From Chitinivibrionales bacterium (GTDB lineage Bacteria > Fibrobacterota > Chitinivibrionia > Chitinivibrionales > JANQEN01): 64,000 bases of DNA. Under the pieces are notes generated by a model. That model had not been told where the DNA came from and ran no database searches. It was given only the letters and a program-made list of their open reading frames with translations. Of this stretch, positions 25,118 through 33,644 are shown one piece after another; the first letter of the stretch is position 1, and every line of letters begins with the position of its first letter. The stretch is from positions 1 to 64,000 of the forward strand of contig JANQEN010000203.1 in assembly GCA_028278335.1 (NCBI GenBank), given 5' to 3'. The translations under genes and the position numbers were made by a program.

Positions 25118-27463
25118 ATGAATAATAAAAAAGATTGTCGTCCTAACAGGAGTGTAAAAAGTATCGGTATGAGAATTGTAATCTGTATCTTAACTTTCTG
25201 TAGCATTTGTGTTGCTGAAAGTGCAAAGCAAGATCAGGGAACATTCTCAATGGTGCCGCTCATCTGTATTGTTAGCACCATACTAGTGTATAGTCTTATT
25301 CTCTTTATTTGGTTTAAAATACGAGGTAAGTTTGCTGATAAATCAACCAAGGACTTAATCGCCTGTGGTGAGAAACTTGTTTCCAAGGATGTCAATAATC
25401 TCTCCTTAGGTATCACGGAAATCTCCCAGGGTAATCTTGCCAAACGATTGTATTTTGATGCCCTTCCTATAACCGCATCAGTAAAGCCTGAGTTTGCGAC
25501 CCTAAAAACAATCTTTAATAATTTAATTGAGAATCTTCAGGAGGCGGTGTCTGCCTATAATACGGTTACAGATATCCCCTGTAAACATCTTTATTACATT
25601 GGTGCAGATTCATTTTTGGAAGGGCGCAAATGTGGCGAAATGATGGGAACCTATCTTAATGGACAGGGTGACATTGTTATCATGGGGGAAACCTTTGCCA
25701 CTTCCAATTTAGATCTTCGTCGCCGTGGATTTTTAAGTACTCTGAGAGAGAAGTTCCCTCAGATCAATGTGTTGGATACCTTTGAGGCAACCTCTGATGC
25801 AATGGAAGTTGCTGCTAAGGCTATTCACAAATACCCTCAGATGAAGGGTTTTTATGTTGCCGATGGTGGTACACCTCAATTAATTGCCCAGGCTGTGGAA
25901 AAGGCTAACAAGGCAGGAAAGATAAGAATCATCACCCATGATCTTATGGATGGCACTATGAGTTACCTCCAAAAGGGAGTGGTCACCGCAACCCTTAGCC
26001 AAGATTCCTATGCTCAGGGGTATAATCCAGTCATTCATATGTTTAACTTTTTAAATAAAAAATGGAAGCCGGTCATGCCCAATTTGCTCACTGAGCTTGA
26101 TGTAATCTCCAGTGAGAATTTCACTCAATATTGGCATGAGAAAAAGGGGCTCCTCCTCTCGGACGCTGTTCGGGAACGACTAGCCAAACCCATACATGTT
26201 GAACACGCAACGGAGCGTCGTATTGCTGTACTGGGACGGGACGACAATCCTTTCTGGCTTGCTATAAAAGAGGCCTTTGATGATGCCAAGGCTGCCTTGA
26301 AAAATGAGAAGGTAGTGGTTGATTGGTATGTTCCTGAAACAATCGGCAGTGTGCAGGATTTAACCGCTGATAATATTGGTGCGGCTATTGAAAAAATTAT
26401 AGAGGGTAAATATGATGGCCTGCTGACACTGGCGCCGGACCGTGCACTGGTGCCCTATATTAACATGGCCGTTGACATGGGTATCCCAGTGGGCATTTAC
26501 AATAGTGATCCCACCAGTTTACGGGGTTTTATTTATACCATTACCCAGGTGGCTCAGAAACTGATGACGGTCAGTGAAAACCTTAGTCAGAACAGTCATC
26601 AAATGGATGCCATTACTAAGGACATTGACAAAGCAATAGATGATATAACCAACCGGACTAAGAAACAGAATGATCATGTGTCAGGAACGCAGCGTGAGCT
26701 GATTGGATTGTTAGATACCATTAATCAAGTTAGTTCTGATACTGATCAAAGCGCAGCATCGGTTGTTGAAACGAGTAATGCAGTTAAAACAAGCACCGGT
26801 GCCATGAATGACACCTTGGATATCATGAAAGGTATTGAGAGTTCGGTTATTGAAACATGGGAGTTGGTTGAAAAGTTGGGCAAACATTCACAGCGAATCG
26901 ACTCTATTGTTGAGTTGATAAATGACATTGCTGGCTCAGTAAATGTACTTGCCCTCAACGCCTCAATTACGGCAAGTAAAGCTGGTGAGTATGGCAAAGG
27001 CTTTATGGTCATTGCCAATGAAGTGCGTAATTTGGCCAAGAACACCGCTGATGCAACTGGTGAAGTTGCCGAGCTTATCAAGACGGTCCAAGAGGATATT
27101 GCTAAGATCGAGGAGGTTATGTCCAAGGGGCTTAAAAACGTTCGCCACTCAACTGAGTTGACCGGTAGTGCCCAAACTGCCCTTAATGAGACTCAGCTTC
27201 TTATTGAGACTGACAAAAAACGTATTCACGATATAGCCCAGGCCATGACCAACATGCACGAGGTGTCTAAACGGGTTGGTAATTCAATGACCCAGGTTGA
27301 TTCGATCAGTAAAGAGAATCTCATGATTGTGGAAAAGATTCACTCCTCTACATCCAATATGACTATGCAGTTAGAGATGGTGATGAAGCTGATCAATAAG
27401 GTAGACATGATGGCCAAGGGCGAGCAGAATATGTTGGCTAAGTTTATTCTTTTAGAAGACTAA
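25118..27463 (+). CDS. Methyl-accepting chemotaxis protein with permuted PBP-like sensor
   Basis: The protein has 781 residues. It has an N-terminal hydrophobic segment (18-33), a second one (46-67), and no further membrane helix. Residues about 155-355 match the C-terminal lobe of a Peripla_BP_4 sugar-binding protein (YYIGADSFLEGRKCGEMM, then GFYVADGGTPQLI and TLSQDSYAQGY). Residues 374-490 match the N-terminal lobe (RIAVLGRDDNPFWLAIKEAF, YDGLLTLAPDRALVPYI, GIPVGIYNSDP). The lobes are therefore in reversed order. The C-terminus is the MCP signalling domain with IDSIVELINDIAGSVNVLAL and GEYGKGFMVIANEVRNLA (coiled coil). The sensor appears cytoplasmic unless the topology is unusual. An alternative start at residue 18 is possible. 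Confidence 0.8.
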   Translation: MNNKKDCRPNRSVKSIGMRIVICILTFCSICVAESAKQDQGTFSMVPLICIVSTILVYSLILFIWFKIRGKFADKSTKDLIACGEKLVSKDVNNLSLGITEISQGNLAKRLYFDALPITASVKPEFATLKTIFNNLIENLQEAVSAYNTVTDIPCKHLYYIGADSFLEGRKCGEMMGTYLNGQGDIVIMGETFATSNLDLRRRGFLSTLREKFPQINVLDTFEATSDAMEVAAKAIHKYPQMKGFYVADGGTPQLIAQAVEKANKAGKIRIITHDLMDGTMSYLQKGVVTATLSQDSYAQGYNPVIHMFNFLNKKWKPVMPNLLTELDVISSENFTQYWHEKKGLLLSDAVRERLAKPIHVEHATERRIAVLGRDDNPFWLAIKEAFDDAKAALKNEKVVVDWYVPETIGSVQDLTADNIGAAIEKIIEGKYDGLLTLAPDRALVPYINMAVDMGIPVGIYNSDPTSLRGFIYTITQVAQKLMTVSENLSQNSHQMDAITKDIDKAIDDITNRTKKQNDHVSGTQRELIGLLDTINQVSSDTDQSAASVVETSNAVKTSTGAMNDTLDIMKGIESSVIETWELVEKLGKHSQRIDSIVELINDIAGSVNVLALNASITASKAGEYGKGFMVIANEVRNLAKNTADATGEVAELIKTVQEDIAKIEEVMSKGLKNVRHSTELTGSAQTALNETQLLIETDKKRIHDIAQAMTNMHEVSKRVGNSMTQVDSISKENLMIVEKIHSSTSNMTMQLEMVMKLINKVDMMAKGEQNMLAKFILLED

Positions 27464-27493
27464 CCATTATATAAATACAGTTAAATAATACTA

Positions 27494-27610
27494 TTTGGGC
27501 GTGTCCCCGCTTTGCGGGGTCGCCGTGGTTCCAGGCTACCTTCCAGTCGGTCTTCACTTTGTTCGGACTGGCCTTCGGCCACCTTCCACCTGGCTCACGC
27601 AAAAGATAAA
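27494..27610. repeat. GC-rich interspersed repeat, copy B
   Basis: This copy begins TTTGGGCGTGTCCCCGCTTT and contains GGGGTCGCCGTGGTTCCAGG, then CCACCTGGCTCACG and CAAAAGAT, shared in order with copy A at 20507-20615. Local hairpins (CCCCGCTTTGCGGGG, GGCC-TTC-GGCC) indicate a structured element. It lies between the chemoreceptor gene and a minus-strand hypothetical gene. Confidence 0.65.
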
Positions 27611-27661
27611 GCGTAATACAAGTGATTGACTCAAGAAAAAAAGGAATTTGTACAGTGTGTG

Positions 27662-28465
27662 TTATAATTCACTGAGAAGAGTCTTGTTGGCCTTTTCAAC
27701 TAGTTTTGCAGAGTCCTTTGAAAGTGAGGTGTAATCACTTTTAACCCTAGATTCATTCTGCTCACGCCACATATACTTGAGCCAAAGCTCCATGCGGTCA
27801 ACCTGTTCAACTACATTGGGATTATTTCGAGACTCTGGGGCATCCTGTAAATTGTCAAAGAGAAGAGCTTTGGTCGAGATATTATTTACAAAGCAGTAGA
27901 GAAGAAGATTGATGGTCTGTTCTGTGGGATACCACCGTCGTTGCAAAGTTGAAGAAACAAGGAAGTGGGAAATACGAAAAAGCTCTGACCTTGGTTTTGT
28001 AAAGCCCTGTGTCTTTAAAAACGAATTAAAATCTGGAAACCAATGGTTAATCAGTGGAAGCGTTGCGATTTGGTCAATTGACTCTTTTATGCCCGTGGCT
28101 TTAATGGTACCCACAACAAAGTCTTCCTTACCTTTATAGTTAAGTAAAGCAAGCGCTGCCTCTTGTGCTGCTTCGGTAAAGTCAAAGTCTGCAGACCAGA
28201 GATAGTAAGGGCCCTGGTTGTTAAGCTCTAAGGCTTTCATGAAGCCAGCTCTCCAACGATCACACGTATCAAAGCTCATGACTGGGAGAATTATTACACT
28301 CTCGTCATTCTTTGGGAAAAGCTTTTTTTGAAAATCAATTCGTTCAATTGGAGGAGTGAGGATTATAGTTGCATTGTGAGCCAAAAAGAAAGTTAGCCAC
28401 TTGTTAATAGGTGTGTTTTTGTAGTAATTGGATTTAAAAGGAAGGTTGAAAACTAAAGTAAACAT
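27662..28465 (-). CDS. Hypothetical protein, possibly glycosyltransferase-like
   Basis: The protein has 267 residues and is globular, without a signal peptide or membrane segments. The middle has PVMSFDTCDRWRAGFMKALE and then YYLWSADFDFTEAAQEAALA, where an acidic DFD at the end of a strand recalls the DxD motif of GT-A folds. The evidence stops there, and no family can be named with confidence. It is flanked by the GC-rich repeat and by the AT-rich NTP-transferase pair. No obvious operon partner. Confidence 0.5.
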   Translation of the reverse strand: MFTLVFNLPFKSNYYKNTPINKWLTFFLAHNATIILTPPIERIDFQKKLFPKNDESVIILPVMSFDTCDRWRAGFMKALELNNQGPYYLWSADFDFTEAAQEAALALLNYKGKEDFVVGTIKATGIKESIDQIATLPLINHWFPDFNSFLKTQGFTKPRSELFRISHFLVSSTLQRRWYPTEQTINLLLYCFVNNISTKALLFDNLQDAPESRNNPNVVEQVDRMELWLKYMWREQNESRVKSDYTSLSKDSAKLVEKANKTLLSEL

Positions 28466-28547
28466 GAGTCATAGATGAGAAAAAAACTTAATAGCGATAT
28501 GCAATATTTATCATTTAAACATTGAAATATAATTCAGTTTAGGGATT

Positions 28548-29372
28548 TTAAAGCTGCTTTAAGATTCTACCAAATTCATGTAAAATTTGATCAAATTTTG
28601 ACTTGTCAAAATATTTTCTTTGATTACTTAGTTCAAGCAAGGTGCAGCAATCGTCAGTATCGATATTTCTCTCTGTTAAAGCCCATAGTTTATCGAAATG
28701 TTTGTCTATTTGATTAAAGTAGTTTGATTGATTTCTCTTTTTTACAATGAAAAACGGTGTTTCTTCATCAAAGAATGAATGAAGAAATATACTGACTATT
28801 GCTAATTTGTCGTCATAAATGTTTGCTGATACTAATGGATTATCATTGGTAACCCTTATCCATAATCTACCAAATTTATAAGGGTCGTATATACTAGTAT
28901 ATAATGTATATATGTTTTCAATCAATTTGAATGATTTAATCATTTTGTCAATTGAAAGATGTGGAGCATCACGGCGCTCTTCTTTTGCTCTTCTAATTGC
29001 TTGACCATTGAATGGGGAAACGATTAAAATTCGAATCTGTGCTTTGTTTTTACTAAATGCATTTTTCAAGTCAGTTTGATTTGGTGAGGCTAGTTGGGAT
29101 AAAAGCTTTCCGGCGCTATATGAAACATGCTTTAATTTCTTACATTTTTTATCTTCAATTTTAAATTTAGAATTTTTATCTTTGCCTTTTATTGAAAATA
29201 TTTGAAGTGTTTTCGAGAGATTTAACCAATCAGCAAGAAAATCTATTAAAGAAATCAACGCTGTGCATACTAATGTCTCACCGATATTTTTTGAGGTTAT
29301 AAAATAAATAATCAAACCAAATAAAAAAATCGCAATTATTCTGACTATCTTTGAAATATTATGAAATATCAT
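28548..29372 (-). CDS. Membrane-anchored PLD-like/DUF protein
   Basis: This 274-residue protein is AT-rich. Two hydrophobic segments near residues 8-26 and 30-50 anchor it; the remainder should be cytoplasmic. The soluble part has AQIRILIVSPFNGQAIRRAK, IYDDKLAIVSIFLHSF and DKHFDKLWALTERN. This order recalls catalytically inactive phospholipase-D-like domains (DUF5919 type) found in signalling or defence proteins, but the HKD motif is absent. Its start overlaps the NTP-transferase stop by 14 bases, so the two are probably co-translated. Confidence 0.5.
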   Translation of the reverse strand: MIFHNISKIVRIIAIFLFGLIIYFITSKNIGETLVCTALISLIDFLADWLNLSKTLQIFSIKGKDKNSKFKIEDKKCKKLKHVSYSAGKLLSQLASPNQTDLKNAFSKNKAQIRILIVSPFNGQAIRRAKEERRDAPHLSIDKMIKSFKLIENIYTLYTSIYDPYKFGRLWIRVTNDNPLVSANIYDDKLAIVSIFLHSFFDEETPFFIVKKRNQSNYFNQIDKHFDKLWALTERNIDTDDCCTLLELSNQRKYFDKSKFDQILHEFGRILKQL

Positions 29373-30207
29373 TATTACACCTCTGTGCTTTATTTATAAT
29401 TTCTTTAAACTTTTGGAAAGAACTCTCATCAGAAATAATTTCTTTAAATCTTTTTAAATCTTCATCAAGTGATGTGTTGCTGGTTTTTGAGACGAGCATA
29501 TTTCTCACTATTAAATAGTTTTCAATTGATCCTGTATCAAACCAAATATTTGAGTTGTTAATAAAATGCAAATTGTTCTCTGAAATAAGCTTATTGTTTA
29601 AATCGGTTAATAAACCTTTGCAACTGACTTTTTTAAGAAGATTATTTATAATTGGGAATATATTTGATGAATATTTACTGAGTCCAGTTACAACAATATT
29701 ACTTTCGACTTTTTTAGGCTTTTCAACGATTTTAACAATTTTATTATCAAGAATAGTGGGAACCCCAAACAAGTCAGGTCGATTTGAATGAGATAAGAAT
29801 AAATAGTTTTTATCTTTTGGTGATTCAATAACTTTTTTAATTAGATTTAGAGAGTCATCAGAGAAATAATTATCACCAAAAAGAACCAAAAAATCTTCAT
29901 TCGAAATGAAATTTTCGGAGAGTAGCAGTAATTTTAAAAATGAAATTGGTGGAGCTTCTTTTGTTTCAAAAATCTCAACATGAATATTCTTTGTAAATTT
30001 AGATTTCTTTAAAAAATTATTAAAAATATCTTTTTCATTGGGATTGATTAGTAATAATACTTCCTTTATTCCCGATTGTTTTAATAAACTTAGATTTAAT
30101 TCAATTACAGTTGCTTGATTTACTAACGGTAATAAGTGCTTGTTGTAGTTTATAATTAGCTTTGAAAGTCTCGTTCCTAAACCACCAGCAAAAACTATAG
30201 CTTTCAT
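29359..30207 (-). CDS. Nucleotidyltransferase (RmlA/GlmU-like NTP transferase)
   Basis: The ATG at 30207 gives 282 residues starting MKAIVFAGGLGTRLSKL, the nucleotide-binding loop of sugar-1-phosphate nucleotidyltransferases. Later come FLVLFGDNYFSDD (metal Asp), VEKPKK and VVTGLSKYSS, and a conserved FDTGSIENYL at the end of the fold. It lacks the C-terminal left-handed helix and so resembles RmlA-type enzymes (sugar-1-P + NTP to NDP-sugar). The substrate cannot be told. The base composition is noticeably AT-rich, and it overlaps the downstream membrane protein gene; the pair appears horizontally acquired. No other NDP-sugar gene adjoins it. Confidence 0.75.
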   Translation of the reverse strand: MKAIVFAGGLGTRLSKLIINYNKHLLPLVNQATVIELNLSLLKQSGIKEVLLLINPNEKDIFNNFLKKSKFTKNIHVEIFETKEAPPISFLKLLLLSENFISNEDFLVLFGDNYFSDDSLNLIKKVIESPKDKNYLFLSHSNRPDLFGVPTILDNKIVKIVEKPKKVESNIVVTGLSKYSSNIFPIINNLLKKVSCKGLLTDLNNKLISENNLHFINNSNIWFDTGSIENYLIVRNMLVSKTSNTSLDEDLKRFKEIISDESSFQKFKEIINKAQRCNNDIS

Positions 30208-30264
30208 AAAAATCTCTGATGAATATTTTAAAGTAAAACTAAGATGACATAAACAAAAAGTCAC

Positions 30265-30585
30265 CTTATTTTATGATTAAAAGTTCTTTGTATCTATCTC
30301 TTAACCTTCCTATCGGTGCGAATGAAGGGGGGTAAAGTCGTCTGAAAAGAGCACTAAAGTATTCCTTTTCGGAAGAGCCTATTTAATTAGAAAAAACAGG
30401 GGTATCTACAAGATCACCTGAGCACTTTTATTATCTGCTTGCCCGCGATATTTGGTTCACCGGCTAGGTGAAACAGATATCGCGGATGTAAGCAGTTATA
30501 AGAGAGTGAGGGAAGCTTGTAGTGGGGGGACTGGTCCCCCCGAAAGCTTTAATTTTTATTAATTAATTAAAATGTAAAGTAGCTA
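30265..30585. other. Structured non-coding region
   Basis: No gene is seen in this 320-base stretch. It contains a long stem with CTGCTT...AAGCAG, CCGCGATAT...ATATCGCGG and TTCACC...GGTGAA (30435-30495). A second stem follows, GGGGGGAC-TG-GTCCCCCC, enclosed by AAGCTT...AAGCTT (30513-30549), with a T-rich stretch after it in the plus direction. The stems may be a non-coding RNA or mobile-element ends. Confidence 0.5.
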
Positions 30586-31392
30586 TTATCCTTCAGAATT
30601 CTCAAGAGCTTTTTTAACTCTTGCTACATACTCATCCATACTGTGATCTTTAATACCATCAGTTCCCCACTCCAGTATGTCTTCAAAACGTCCTTTGAGT
30701 CTGTCTAAAAAGCGATTCCAAGCACTGATGTCTTCCATAAAAACACCATCCTCAGTAAAGTATTTAAAGGTGCCCATATGACGGTACCCGGATATGCGTG
30801 GGGCAACGCGGGTAACTACATCATTGTTGTTGACAAATCTGAAAGCACACTCCTTAAACTCGAAGTTAAAGTTGCGAGCAAAACGACGATTGCCGACGCG
30901 AGGTTGACCATAGGTGTAGAGACCATCCACTGGTTGTCCTTCGTCAATAAGCTTTGCCACTGCCAATGCGGCAATTGCTGCACCAAGGCTATGACCGGTG
31001 AACCATAGCGATTTTGTCCCTTTGTTTCTAAAACGGGCAATAGTGCGTTCTACCTTCTGCCACACATTGGCAAGGGCCGAGTAAAATCCATCATGCACCT
31101 CACCCTCTAAGGGACCATCAACTTTAGAAACCTTTAAGTCGGTGATCCAATCTTCGATTTTAGTTGGCTCGGTACCACGAAAGGAGACGATAATTGAATC
31201 ATCATTGGAGATTATAAAACCCTGAGTATCGTCTGAGGCGCTGAAAAAACGAAAATCTTCAAAGCCCCATTGCGTGGTAACCTCCTTAATTTCGTTTTCA
31301 TCTTTATAGGCAAGGTTAGATGCTAATGCCAAGCAGTAGGCATTCTGAAGATTGAATGAAGTTGTGTGTGGGTTGAAATTGAATTCGGACAT
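30586..31392 (-). CDS. Class 3 lipase-like alpha/beta hydrolase
   Basis: The protein has 268 residues. It has the lipase class 3 (Lipase_3) layout with IVSFRGTEPTKIEDW near residue 70, the nucleophile elbow LWFTGHSLGAAIAALAVAK (GHSLG) and YTYGQPRVGNRRFARNF. Asp and His candidates occur at VNNNDVVTRV and YRHMGT. No signal peptide is visible, so it may act in the cytoplasm, which differs from the secreted triacylglycerol lipases. The substrate is unknown. It is monocistronic, 99 bases from the HAD gene. Confidence 0.85.
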   Translation of the reverse strand: MSEFNFNPHTTSFNLQNAYCLALASNLAYKDENEIKEVTTQWGFEDFRFFSASDDTQGFIISNDDSIIVSFRGTEPTKIEDWITDLKVSKVDGPLEGEVHDGFYSALANVWQKVERTIARFRNKGTKSLWFTGHSLGAAIAALAVAKLIDEGQPVDGLYTYGQPRVGNRRFARNFNFEFKECAFRFVNNNDVVTRVAPRISGYRHMGTFKYFTEDGVFMEDISAWNRFLDRLKGRFEDILEWGTDGIKDHSMDEYVARVKKALENSEG

Positions 31393-31491
31393 GGGTACTC
31401 CTTTGTAGAGATGATTAGGGAAATGGTTGATATCTCTATAGTTATATTAATTTAATATATGGATACTTGCCGAGCAACTGGATAATCTGGA

Positions 31492-32100
31492 TTATAATAG
31501 TGCAGATAGGGCATGCAGCGTGTCAACAGAAAGGTCTGCATAGTCATACCAAAGCCTGGTGCCAGTGACATCCAAACATATGGTCTTAACGCCAGCACTA
31601 CGACCGGCAAGGAGGTCGAATTTGTAGTCACCGACCATGACTGTCTTTTGAGGGGGAGCTTGCCAGCGAGAAAGAAGAAGGTTAATCCCTTGGGGATCAG
31701 GTTTTGGTAAGCAGCAGTTTCGGCTTATAATGGATTCTTTTGAAAAAAAGTTTAATAACCCGGCTTGCTTTAGGGTAATGGTCGTATTTGGTAAACTGTT
31801 TCGTGTAACAATACCAAGTACTATTCCACGATCAGTGAGTTTTTGTAGTAACTGAGATGCTCCAGGTTGGTCTTTTGTGTCCATGGCGATTTTTTGTTCA
31901 ATGGCCTCAAGCTCTTTGAAGAGTGCCTTTGCTTTTTGTGGAGGATAGTTTTCCAGCTCCTCCAAGATAGGTCTGTTTTTTGGTAGTCCAAGCTGTTCTC
32001 GAATTGCATCAAAATCGTGGGCAGCAACAGTAAGCGTACCATCTAAGTCGAATATCCAATGGGTAAGGTTCTTTACAAAATCGAAGGTTTTGTCAAGCAT
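31492..32100 (-). CDS. HAD-family hydrolase
   Basis: The protein has 202 residues. HAD motifs are visible: IFDLDGTLTVA (nucleophile and acid Asp), LGIVTRNSLPN (motif II Thr), KPDPQGINLLL (motif III Lys) and MVGDYKFDLLAGRSAG (motif IV Asp). The helical cap after the first motif is small, like the phosphoglycolate phosphatase group. It follows the YidC paralogue by eight bases and is likely the last gene of the envelope cluster; its substrate could be a sugar or glycerol phosphate, which is inference. Confidence 0.85.
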   Translation of the reverse strand: MLDKTFDFVKNLTHWIFDLDGTLTVAAHDFDAIREQLGLPKNRPILEELENYPPQKAKALFKELEAIEQKIAMDTKDQPGASQLLQKLTDRGIVLGIVTRNSLPNTTITLKQAGLLNFFSKESIISRNCCLPKPDPQGINLLLSRWQAPPQKTVMVGDYKFDLLAGRSAGVKTICLDVTGTRLWYDYADLSVDTLHALSALL

Positions 32101-32108
32101 GCTGTTGG

Positions 32109-33644
32109 TTACGTTCCTTTTGTAGATAAGATCTTTTTTGATACTGTTTTAAGCAAGGCCAGAAGATTGTTGGTTGTCCAGTAGAGAACCATACCCGCAG
32201 GGAATGTATAAAAGAGAATGAAGAAGAAGAGTGCCATCCAGTAGAGGTTTCGTTGCTGCTTTTTTCGTAGAGGCTTGGAAAGGCTTTTGTCAGAAAAGAG
32301 CCAAGAGGTAAGAAGAGTAATGCCGGTCATGAGAAAGGGAAGTAGATTAAATTTACTACCAAAATAGGGTAAAGATAGGGGAAGCGAGAAAAGGCTGTCC
32401 GGCTGAGCAAGATCCTGGATCCATAGGAAAGATGTCTCACTCAAGGCAATATTTTCACTGAGCATATGGTAGGCAGCAAAGAAGATAGGGATTTGTATTA
32501 AAAATCCAAAGAGACTTTTGAGTGTGTAAAGGGGATGGATGTTTTGCTCTTTGTGAAGAGTCAGAATACGTTTGTTTTGTTCTTCACCTTTAAACCTTTT
32601 TTTTATCTGCACTAATAGTGGTTGCAGTCGCGATCGTTTCTCATTAACATCTTTTTGCCACTGGTCTGCAATAAAAGTTAAAGGATACATGAGTACCTTC
32701 ACACAGAGGGAGAGAAGAATTATTGCTATTCCTGGTAATTTTATCCAAGCGATCAGATTGTTTAAAAGAAATAATAGCCCTAAGCTAAGCCAACGCATCC
32801 AAAACCAGAGGTCTGCAAAAAGTATTGTAGTGAATCCCTTCTCTTGGTTGGCTAAGCTTGCATAGTTAAGGGGGCCAGCGTATAGCTTACAAGAGAGACC
32901 CTTTGAACCTGGATGAGTCTCTATCTGAAATGTTGTATCAGAAAATTCCTTAACCGAGGAAAGGTGTGTGGTTTTATCTGGTTGAGGGTTATAGAGAAGG
33001 CACCAAAAATGAGTTCGATAACCCAACCAAAGGCCTTTAGAGAACTTGTCTAAAGAGAGGTGTCGATCTGTGCTATTAGGATAGCGAAATCGATTTTTCT
33101 GCTTAATAACTCGTTTTATCGATTCTGTGTCCTTTAAAGAGCGGGTAAGAAAGGAGTTCGGTTTACAAACAAAGGATAAAGAGCTGGGTTGGGGGATGTC
33201 ATCTACATTTGACAGGTAGAGGAAATAGTCAATGGTATACCCCTGCTTGGGTATGGTATACTGTTTTACAAGAGAAAGGCTATCTTCAAACCAGCCAGAT
33301 CTACAGGTGAGAATAATATCATTTTTACTCTCACTCTTTTCTATAGAATAGGGTTTCAATGGTGGCTTAATTTTATGGACTTTGCCCTCCACAACAACCT
33401 CTATAATGACTCCCTTATTACCAAGGTTCATCTGATTGAGCAAGGGGGTTTTACCAACAGATCTATGCCAAGCACTTTGTATTTGAAGCAGATCACCGCT
33501 ATTTTTAGAGATGTTTAGAGTAAGAGCTTTTGTTTTAAGTGTATAAATAGTATCTGTGGTGTTTTGTAATGGAGTTGGTTCTCCCATTGCCAGAGACAGG
33601 ACAAACAAGAGTGTCAAATATACTGAAAAAATTTGTAGTTTCAT
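32109..33644 (-). CDS. YidC/Oxa1-family insertase paralogue
   Basis: The protein has 511 residues with a signal-anchor N-terminus, a periplasmic beta-rich domain of about 250 residues (starting YTLKTKALTLNISKNSGDL) and then a C-terminal bundle of about five helices (YidC core from about residue 285). Core features are YPLTFIADQWQKDVNEKRSR, with the charged groove residues, and IQIPIFFAAYHML. The usual N-P-x-x-G-C-L-P motif is replaced by IHPLYTLKSLF. Length and domain order match YidC, but it sits far from the usual rpmH-rnpA-yidC-jag locus, within an envelope cluster. It is therefore probably a specialised paralogue. It abuts the sulfatase-fold gene. Confidence 0.78.
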   Translation of the reverse strand: MKLQIFSVYLTLLFVLSLAMGEPTPLQNTTDTIYTLKTKALTLNISKNSGDLLQIQSAWHRSVGKTPLLNQMNLGNKGVIIEVVVEGKVHKIKPPLKPYSIEKSESKNDIILTCRSGWFEDSLSLVKQYTIPKQGYTIDYFLYLSNVDDIPQPSSLSFVCKPNSFLTRSLKDTESIKRVIKQKNRFRYPNSTDRHLSLDKFSKGLWLGYRTHFWCLLYNPQPDKTTHLSSVKEFSDTTFQIETHPGSKGLSCKLYAGPLNYASLANQEKGFTTILFADLWFWMRWLSLGLLFLLNNLIAWIKLPGIAIILLSLCVKVLMYPLTFIADQWQKDVNEKRSRLQPLLVQIKKRFKGEEQNKRILTLHKEQNIHPLYTLKSLFGFLIQIPIFFAAYHMLSENIALSETSFLWIQDLAQPDSLFSLPLSLPYFGSKFNLLPFLMTGITLLTSWLFSDKSLSKPLRKKQQRNLYWMALFFFILFYTFPAGMVLYWTTNNLLALLKTVSKKILSTKGT

